From: Nemertoderma westbladi
Lineage: Eukaryota > Xenacoelomorpha > Nemertodermatida > Nemertodermatidae
Direction of reading: 5' to 3'
Length of the DNA stretch: 27,028 nucleotides
NCBI GenBank assembly: GCA_032718475.1
Contig: JAUCBJ010000551.1
Location: 1 to 27,028 of the forward strand
Shown here: positions 20,690 through 27,028 of the stretch, in pieces
Layout: the number at the start of each line of letters is the position of its first letter
Position numbering within the stretch: the first letter of the stretch is position 1
The notes under the pieces: generated by a model
The model's input: only the letters and a program-made list of their open reading frames with translations
Databases searched by the model: none
Told to the model about the DNA's origin: nothing
Program-made: the position numbers and the translations under genes

Positions 20690-21110
20690 GCATGGGTCTC
20701 CATAAATCGACACAAAACCGACTTGCTCTCGCCCTTCATCTACAGGAACCCTTCTGTGTCGAATCTTAGGTTACATTAAATCTGCCCAGAACATTGGCCT
20801 CTATGAACAATACGTCGAACTCCAAGCGATTAAAGTGGCGAATTCCCTCCTGAATTCTGGCAATCACCGGGTTTTACAAACAGAAACTGGACAGCCACCG
20901 CCACGTGACAACCCGCTTTAGTTGCCATGGGTTCCACCACTTAATCTGTTGTACAACGGGATATCACGCCCCAGACATTGACTGTAGGTGCCGTCTGTGT
21001 GGGGATACCGCCGCACTTGATCATCTCACTGAGTGCACCGCGAACCACGAGCCACTTCGACACTGGGCAACATTGTCTTGCCCCACCCCCTAGTTTGCCT
21101 ATTTTAAACT
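20690..21110 (+). mobile_element. Fragment of a second LINE, C-terminal Cys-rich knuckle
   Basis: The frame at 20905-21093 encodes CRCRLCGDTAALDHLTEC, a C-x2-C-(n)-H-x4-C pattern like the zinc knuckle at the C-terminus of several LINE proteins (typically Cys-rich, then DH-x-L-x-x-C). The preceding 200 bp reads as broken protein-like sequence in shifting frames with interrupting stops (for example around 20920). It is followed by a TTTATTTATTTATTTTA-type 3' tail at about 21118. The family assignment rests on this one motif. Confidence 0.5.
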
Positions 21111-21242
21111 CGGACCTTTATTTATTTATTTTAATTAAATCGAATCTGTTTTAAAATACTGTGCTGTGCATTTAATTCTCATTTTATTTCTTATTTTACT
21201 GTGCCGACACCATGGCGTGATTCTTTAATATATATACTGTAT
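21111..21242. other. Short spacer, AT-rich tail
   Basis: It holds the AT-rich tail of the LINE fragment and an ATATATACTGTATATAT palindrome before the dispersed repeat. No gene is seen. Confidence 0.4.
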
Positions 21243-21650
21243 ATATCCAATATTGGTTTATGTAGTTAAGCGGCTCTTTAGTTACGTAATAAATATTCGA
21301 GAACACTAAATTACTTTAACATTGAGTAAGTCAGCATCAGGAGTTGAAGAGCACGAATTATTTGAATCGCAGTAACTATGGAAGCAATATAGTAAAACAC
21401 TACAGTACAATTTATTTTGTAACACAACTGTACTGTAGTATATCGCTGTTTTATTACAGAATTTAGCAACAAAAAAGTACCAATTTAAGAATAAAATTAC
21501 GTATTACAGGGGAAAAAACGTATAACTTTTGTTCAATATTCTCTTGACCGTTTATTAACCTCGCTGACGCTCGGTAAATAAAATGCCTCGAGAATAATGA
21601 AAAAAAGTTATACTTGTAATGCAATTCCTATGTAATAAATAATTACTTTT
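21243..21650. repeat. Dispersed repeat, copy B (uninterrupted)
   Basis: This copy matches copy A at 5284-5304 plus 6105-6480. TATCCAATATTGGTTTATGTA is followed here after about 30 bp by AATATTCGAGAACACTAAAT, whereas copy A has about 800 bp of foldback element in that interval. The inner hairpin is retained with altered sequence: CGTATAAC (21519-21526) pairs with GTTATAC (21607-21613). The outer part of the stem is degraded. Confidence 0.8.
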
Positions 21651-21793
21651 CCTGAACTATCAGAAATAACAAAGCAACATCCATCTTGTTTGTCCATCAT
21701 GAAATTAAATGTTTTATTGTGGGGCGAGCCACGAAGTTGGCGGAGCCTTAGCGAATTGACACTGTTAGGGGGTGGGTCAATTTATGCAAATAG
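21651..21793. other. Short spacer
   Basis: Nothing is recognised apart from GGGGCGAGCCACGAAGTTGGCGGAGCC, a GC-rich patch before the microsatellite. The Arg-rich open frame over 21690-21899 is produced by the (GTC)n repeat. Confidence 0.4.
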
Positions 21794-21850
21794 TTGTCGT
21801 CGTCGTCGTTGTCGTCGTCGTCGTCGTCGTTGTCGTCGTCGTCGTCGTTA
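21794..21850. repeat. (GTC)n microsatellite
   Basis: About 18 GTC triplets interrupted by GTT at regular points (GTTGTC). It directly precedes the 146-bp tandem array. Confidence 0.93.
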
Positions 21851-21949
21851 CGATTTTGACATGCTAATAACTTTGTCGGATTTAAAGCTGCCAAGTTGAA
21901 AATTTGTAGGTATCAATATGAGCAAAAGTTGAGATTTTTGAGAGACTTT

Positions 21950-22945
21950 CAGACATCATCAGTGCAATGGTCTCCCGCTAGAGGGCCACATGTCTAAACA
22001 TTAAATGGCCACCCATTTCTTTGCTTTTAATCCGTTTAAGCTGAAACTTGGGAAGTATGTACTAGACCATTAGCTGTAAATTTCAAAGGAGGCTAATCTG
22101 TCTGCAGTTCTCCAGTCTGCCGCTAGAGGGCGAAATGTCCCGAATGTGAAATTATTCTTCCATTTAGTTGTTTATGATCTGATTACGCTGAAACTTGTCA
22201 TATATGTACTAGATGACATCCTGAGTCTTTGTGTGGATTGTAATCGGTCCGAAGTTTTCCAGTCTGCCGGTAGAGGGCCACATGTCTAAACATTAAATGG
22301 CCACCCATTTCTTTGCTTTTAATCCGTTTAAGCTGAAACTTGGGAAGTATGTACTAGACCATTAGCTGTAAATTTCAAAGGAGGCTAATCTGTCTGCAGT
22401 TCTCCAGTCTGCCGCTAGAGGGCGAAATGTCCCGAATGTGAAATTATTCTTCCATTTAGTTGTTTATGATCTGATTACGCTGAAACTTGTCATATATGTA
22501 CTAGAAGACATCCTAAGTCTTTGTGTGGACAGTAATCAGTCCGGAGTTTTCGAGTCTGCCGCTAGAGGGCGAAATGTAGGAAAGTGATAACCTTCGCGAA
22601 TTCCTTGATCTTAATCTATTTAAGCTGAATTTTGGAATATACAGTACCGGTATGTACTAGACCACATGCCTCGTCTTTGTGAGGAAGGTGATCGATCCGT
22701 AGTTCTTTAATATGCCGCTAGAGGGCTAAATGTATGAAAGTGAAAACCTTCCAACATTTCGTTATTTATGATCCGTCAATCGGAAACTTGGTAGATATGT
22801 AATAGACCATAGGCTGTGGCTTTGTAGGGAAACTAATCCTTCCTTCTTCAGTTACCCAGTCTCCCGCTAGAGGGTTAACGTTTTCCGGGAAAATCTTCTC
22901 CTATGTTTTTATAATCCTTTCGAGTTGATACTTAGCATTAACTCA
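21950..22945. repeat. Tandem array of ~146-bp units with CCGCTAGAGGGC core
   Basis: Seven cores start at 21975, 22120, 22267 (CCGG variant), 22412, 22559, 22715 and 22864. The spacings are 145, 147, 145, 147, 156 and 149 bp. Each unit also has a block like TTTAAGCTGAAACTTG, a TATGTACTAGA block and TTTGTGTGG or AATTTCAAAGGAGG. Units 1-2 and 3-4 form a near-identical 292-bp dimer duplication, and later units are progressively diverged. The core CCGCTAGAGGGC resembles the CTCF consensus CCASYAGRKGGC at all but one position. There is no coding capacity. Confidence 0.9.
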
Positions 22946-23564
22946 TTTCACGTGCTGCGCGAAGGCCCCACTTCGTGTATACTGTATATGTAAAGTAATT
23001 ACAATGATTTCTTATAAATTAATTACTCCATAACAGATAAAAAATTATACAAAAACACAAAAATCATCAAAAACCTGTCTAGAACATTACCAAATAAAGA
23101 GATAGCAAAAAGTAGCTGGTATAAAACTTTTGAGGGGGATGTACATATAACACAAAATTACCAAATAACAAACATACCATTAAAAAATACTTACGTGATC
23201 GGGGCCTAAGGGAGATGGTGTATATAAACAACGCGCCTTTAAATATCCATTTAATGTTCTAGAACATTGATGAAGAACAATCCGTGATATTTCGATTTAT
23301 ATTTAACATAATTCGCTGTTTTTGCTATTGAATTCCTAGAATCTTCCCATGACATGGCCAGTTAATAGTTTAATACTGGGTAGGCGGATGGCATCATAAT
23401 ATAACTAGGATTATAGCCGCTGATAGGCTGGACTAGCAGGTTACCGTAACGACGCCCCAAACAGTAGGTCATATGAACGGTAGCCTACTAGGTACGGAAG
23501 GTCGGGAGGAAAAAGTATAGGGATATAAGTTGGTGTCGAACATAAAGCCTATCGTCAGTTCGTA
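22946..23564. other. Spacer, nothing recognised
   Basis: AT-rich sequence with TCTAGAACATT repeated at about 23079 and 23258, and a TATATAAACA motif near 23221. No gene or repeat family is identifiable. Confidence 0.4.
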
Positions 23565-23572
23565 CATATTGT

Positions 23573-24897
23573 CAGTGCCGGATTATGGCACATTTTAGTA
23601 ATTTCCAAAAATGGCCCGAAAATAATTTTATTTTAGTATACAGTATTAATGGGACCATTACCCCAAATCTATTTGTTTTATTTATAAAACTATTATTCTG
23701 AAACTTTAATACAATTATCTGTGATCTTTTATATACTATGAAAACTGAGTATGGTAAAATGGAGCTAGATATGTACGCTATCTTCTATGAAAATTTTAGC
23801 ACAAAATTATTGTTTTTGAAAAATATATGGGGGTTTTAGAATGTCCGGGCTATATTTTGGGAATCTAATATTTTGTGATAGACAAAGGGTAGCAGTTACA
23901 ACATCGGTTCTAGAAGATCCAAATGGCCATGTTTTACAAACCAATATTAACGATTGTTTCATTGATTCATTTCATTTCTGTGGGGGTTATAGTTGGCCCC
24001 CTTAAGCTGAATGGTCCCTGTAGGTATTTAACAATTTTGATCGGATCGTGGGAATGTGTTATTTATTTGCTGTAGGGTAGGTTTCGCAGGGTGTGCAAAG
24101 ATATAATATTTCTGATCTATATTTGAACTTGCTAAGAAAGTAATGTTCTTCGATAAGAGAATCTCGGAAATAAGTACTTTTTGTCACTAATTTTAATTTA
24201 CCCAAATTCAATTGTGCTGTCCGAGAGTTTTAGATTTTGCAGGAATTGCACCTAAAATGCCATCGAATGCAAAATGCAATAAACGAGGGCAGAACATCTG
24301 AATTTCGGTTAAATTAAATTACAGTAGTGACAAGAAGTTATTTCTGACACGTTTTTTTTTTATCAACAACTAATTTATCCTTTTTTTTTATCTATTAGGG
24401 CCTATATTTATAAAACTCGTTTCCGGTAAAAAAATATTAATTTCGCACTACCATATCTCCACGCCATACATTTACTATGTACAGTATTTCCAGTATGTCA
24501 TCACGTCATTATTTGGTTGTTCTATAAAGTTTAAGAGCATAACTACAAATAATCCCCCACAAATAAATAAAATTAAATTCTCCATTGTTCATAATTAGCA
24601 CTTTAAAGTTTTACTACCCATGTTTTATTATTTCCCTGCCATCAGGTTTCGAACTAATAAAGCAGCAGCTGTCGGTCGACTGAGCTAGAATTTTGCAATT
24701 TCTATCACAAATTTAGGGATAGATAGTAGTCGAAAGATGCACTTTCTTGATCTGTATTCTACAAATAGTGAAAAAAATGTAGACTTTTCAGATAAAAATA
24801 TTTTTTTTTCACAAGAATGACTGCTGAGAAAAAATGGCCCGGATTTTCGGCTGGCCCTAAGGCCCGTGCCTTATGCCTTAAGGTTAATCCGGCACTG
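23573..24897. mobile_element. Non-autonomous hAT element, 1325 bp, with 8-bp target duplication
   Basis: The ends are CAGTGCCGGATTA on the left and its exact complement TAATCCGGCACTG on the right, a 13-bp perfect inverted repeat. The flanking 8-bp direct duplications are identical: CATATTGT at 23565-23572 and 24898-24905. Terminal CAGTG and an 8-bp duplication are diagnostic of the hAT superfamily. The interior is AT-rich, and no open frame of transposase size or hAT dimerisation motif is visible, so the copy depends on a transposase from elsewhere. The right subterminal region has GGCCCGTGCC and GGCTGGCCC, and both ends have AAAAATGGCCCG. A tRNA-like segment lies inside. Confidence 0.9.
24632..24695 (-). 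repeat. tRNA-like segment, possible SINE relic
   Basis: On the - strand, TAGCTCAGTCGA (24687-24676) resembles a tRNA A box with D-arm, and GTTCGAAACCTGAT (24654-24641) resembles a B box with T-arm. The spacing between the boxes is tRNA-like. The T-stem is nearly formed (ATTAG with CTGAT), but the loop is one base too long and no clean acceptor stem is seen. It is probably a tRNA-derived SINE head or a decayed tRNA gene inside the hAT element, not a functional tRNA. Confidence 0.4.
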
Positions 24898-24905
24898 CAT
24901 ATTGT

Positions 24906-25735
24906 GAATATCTTAGACACTTTTCATGACATCTCAGGATTTACATAATATTATATTTCTTCACCTATTATAAATGTAGACATAGACTATGCGGTGCGAA
25001 CCCCTTCTATAGGGTGCAATAATGTCGATTATCATAATTATCCTTCGAAAAATATGATGGTGATGTGATTTTAATATATACCGACTTACTAACTCACATT
25101 AACTTGTTTTACTTTCAATATACCAGATTAACTAAAAATTTGTTATTAACGAAAAAACTTGTATTGAATACCAAAAAGTACAGTAATATTATTTACACAT
25201 AACATAAAGTATAAAATAACTGGAAAATATACTAAAATAATTCGAATCAAACAACTAATTTTTGCATAAACATTTGTTTATTATAATGTTGGCAGTGTAA
25301 TTTGTAGAAAAGCTAAATTAATTATTATGACACAAAATAATTAAAAAAAGTAATACAATAATGATTGGCAAATGTTATAATAAGCAGACTTGTTATTTAT
25401 AGACCTGCGTCGACCCTGGATGGTGGTTTGTACTTGTGTGTGCAGGGGACGACCGCTCGCATTCAGTAATGAACATCTGGCCACCAATTTATACTACAAT
25501 TTAGTGAAAGTTGGGGGTGAAGGCCCTTGTCTGTTTGTGTAACGCCCTCGTCTGTTTGTGTAATTACCAATTATTATTCCTATGATTTAATTTTAGTTAT
25601 AATAATTATTATGTAAATGTCCGACACTCAGACGGTGTTAAATAACTTATGACTGATCGGTTTATTGTTTTGGTTCAGATTACTTGGTCAGATATCAACC
25701 CTATTAATTAAATTAGTACCGGTATGTATATGTCA
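24906..25735. other. AT-rich spacer, nothing recognised
   Basis: No gene is seen. A 15-bp segment GTCTGTTTGTGTAA occurs twice, at about 25529 and 25551, within an imperfect 22-bp tandem duplication. Confidence 0.4.
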
Positions 25736-25738
25736 CCA

Positions 25739-25780
25739 TGTACACTAGAGTTGAAACAGTAAACAACTCTAATGTACACC
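25739..25780. repeat. Short inverted repeat
   Basis: TGTACACTAGAGTTG and CAACTCTAATGTACA are inverted with 14 of 15 positions matching. The intervening loop is about 12 nt. It abuts the larger foldback. Confidence 0.7.
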
Positions 25781-26055
25781 ATGTCCTGGAATATAGTTTC
25801 GTTATTCAGTTACCTGGACCGGACGATTTGTATAAAAATTTGTGGGGGGGGGGGGGGGGCACAAATTTTTATACAAATCGTAATTTGATTGCTGAAATTT
25901 GAAACAGAGTTAGTTTCACAAAAATTCTGGCTCACCCACTAACGAGGAGGGAGATGAAAAATTGGATTTGTAGAACAATTTTTGGGGGGGGGGGGGGGGG
26001 GGGGGGGGGGGTCAGCTACCTGAATAACGACACTATATTCTAGGACACGGTGTGT
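25774..26055. mobile_element. Foldback/MITE-like element with two poly-G tracts
   Basis: The outer inverted arms are about 38 bp: ACACCATGTCCTGGAATATA... (25776-25814) against ...ATATTCTAGGACACGGTGT (26018-26053), with about three mismatches. Inside lies a perfect 22-bp inverted repeat (25823-25844 and 25860-25881) whose loop is a G run (G16 in total, 25844-25859), and a G28 tract (25984-26011) against the right arm. The element has no coding capacity. Its terminal duplication is unclear. Confidence 0.75.
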
Positions 26056-26677
26056 AATAATATTTATTATTTAAATTTAGATTTCTGGCAAGCGCCGCCG
26101 TGCGGGTTCATTTAAAATGGGTCACAACGTAAGGAGGAGTGTCTCTGTAGACTGTGAGGGGACCCGCTGGGGATATAAAACATGCAGTTTCATGCACCAG
26201 CACGAGTCTCTTCAACACTCTGAGACAACCTTCAGACCCGCTATGTATTTGGATTCTACGTAAACTCTAAAACCCGACCTAATCAATTAATCATTTATTT
26301 TAATTTTAACAATTTTTGCAATTTTACTATCCATGAGGATAATAAATAAAGCCAAGAAATCGAGATTCATTATTTAAATTTAATGTCATTAGATTGTGGC
26401 TTTAGGATTGATACCGCCGATACACTCACTACCCAAATGGTATCAAATAAACGATGACTATTGACGGTAGTGTTGGTGGCCGTTGGTCAAATTAATTTTG
26501 AACGTAACCAGCTGTTATTTGCGTCGAATAGCCACTGGGGAGGGTTTAATTTTGTGAATTAATTTTTGAGAATTAATTTTTGCCCCATATCCCCATCAGC
26601 CGATTTTAAGACCCCAGTAGGTATTGACGGTCGTCCCCTACACTCTACCTACACTCTGCACGACAGTCTGCCGTTGT
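26056..26677. other. Spacer between foldback element and CENPJ
   Basis: It contains a TATA-like motif and short open frame described separately, AATAAATAAAG at 26340-26350, and the presumed 3' UTR of CENPJ on the - strand. ATTAAA on the - strand at 26544-26549 is a possible polyadenylation signal about 130 bp after the CENPJ stop. Nothing else is recognised. Confidence 0.4.
26174..26263 (+). promoter_or_regulatory. TATA-like core promoter and 23-codon open frame
   Basis: GGGGATATAAAACATGC (TATA at about 26174) is followed 18 bp later by ATG at 26192 and a 23-codon frame ending in TAA at 26261-26263. AATAAATAAAG follows near 26341. The spacing would suit a tiny transcription unit, but the ATG falls before the expected transcription start about 30 bp from the TATA. 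The peptide has no known features. This is weak support only. Confidence 0.2.
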
Positions 26678-27028
26678 TCAGCGTCTCTCATCCACTACAA
26701 CCACCCCCCTGGAGTCCTTTATCCTGGTCCTCCCCGACGCGTACTTGGTCTCCTGCCTCCCGTCCGCGTACACCGTCTTCACCGTACCGTCCGGGTACGA
26801 CCTCGACTTAAACCCGTCGCAATGCGTCTCCGTCTGTCCCCCGGGGAACCGGATAAACTTAGTCCCGTCCGGCCGGATTTCCGACACGGTTCCGTCGACG
26901 AACCTCGTCTGTTCCGAGCGATCGGAACGGACCAACGCCACCGTTCCATCGGGAAAGTGAATCTCTTTCCCCCCGCCCACCAAATGCTTCTCAATCTGTT
27001 TGTTGGGGAACTCCAGAACCTGAGTGCC
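26678..27028 (-). CDS. CENPJ: CENPJ/CPAP (SAS-4) C-terminal TCP domain, partial
   Basis: CPAP/SAS-4 is a centriole assembly factor; its C-terminal TCP10 (G-box) domain is an extended beta-sheet that binds STIL/Ana2 in the cartwheel. The visible 116 residues are a chain of short beta-strand repeats built on x-F/Y-P-D-G-T/x: QIEKHLVGGGKEIHFPDGT, RFVDGTVSEIRPDGT, FIRFPGGQTETH, SRSYPDGTVKTVYADGRQE, TKYASGRTRIKD. It ends in GVVVVDERR with TGA at 26678-26680. The YPDGTVKTVY-DGRQETKY-SGR-R-KD string is characteristic of CENPJ. The frame is open to the window edge (27028), so the start and the upstream coiled-coil and microtubule-binding parts lie outside. It has high GC at third codon positions, like TNPO3 exon 2. 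TCP10-like relatives share the domain and cannot be fully excluded. Confidence 0.9.
   Translation of the reverse strand, partial: GTQVLEFPNKQIEKHLVGGGKEIHFPDGTVALVRSDRSEQTRFVDGTVSEIRPDGTKFIRFPGGQTETHCDGFKSRSYPDGTVKTVYADGRQETKYASGRTRIKDSRGVVVVDERR

Noticed and set aside
21690-21899. Arg-rich frame (RRRRCRRRRR)
   Set aside because: It is the (GTC)n microsatellite in another frame.
26080-26350. Histone gene remnant
   Set aside because: The TATA motif and compact layout suggested it, but no histone-like peptide or 3' histone stem-loop is present.
26745-26994. Open frames opposite and beside CENPJ
   Set aside because: They are antisense or shifted shadows of the CENPJ frame, which alone shows the repeated PDG pattern.

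Overview
This window is animal nuclear DNA. It is AT-rich, full of repeats and gene-poor, and its three recognisable host genes are all conserved metazoan genes. They are the 3' end of a Dicer gene (+ strand), a complete two-exon transportin-3 gene (TNPO3, - strand) and the C-terminal end of a CENPJ/CPAP centriole gene (- strand, running off the right edge). Long coding exons, splice consensus sites, LINE and hAT/Harbinger-type transposon remains and several minisatellites all point to an invertebrate. I cannot assign the taxon. The coding architecture is intron-poor: Dicer RNase IIIb plus dsRBD lie in one exon, and TNPO3 has a single intron.

Layout. 1-2270: minisatellite of about 94 copies of a 24/25-bp unit, ending in a C19 tract. 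2356-2617: 13-bp minisatellite. 2786-3798: terminal Dicer exon. 3799-7230: AT-rich spacer with a nested foldback element (5319-6104) that carries an inner Harbinger-like MITE (5698-5874). The foldback sits inside a dispersed repeat that recurs near 21243-21650. 7236-9843: a 46-bp satellite of about 57 units, with no length change over 55 consecutive periods. 10942-15069: TNPO3, exon 2 then exon 1 on the - strand; its intron is packed with C-rich (G-rich in the transcript) tandem repeats. 15070-17500: spacer. 17590-19520: broken non-LTR retrotransposon with endonuclease and reverse transcriptase fragments. 19520-21110: GC-rich tandem repeats and two LINE tail fragments. 21794-21850: (GTC)n. 21960-22945: tandem array of about 146-bp units, each with a CCGCTAGAGGGC core that resembles a CTCF site. 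23573-24897: non-autonomous hAT element with a perfect 8-bp target duplication. 25774-26055: foldback with two poly-G tracts, one forming the loop of a perfect 22-bp stem. 26678-27028: CENPJ C-terminus.

The three genes act in separate pathways (small-RNA processing, nuclear import of SR proteins, centriole assembly), and nothing suggests they are functionally linked. The unusual part is the repeat landscape. It has ten G/C homopolymers of 13-28 nt in AT-rich DNA, mostly in or beside inverted repeats, plus indel-free satellites with higher-order periods and a CTCF-motif-like array with near-nucleosomal spacing. I saw no CRISPR array, bacterial operon or rRNA. One degenerate tRNA-like segment lies inside the hAT element.
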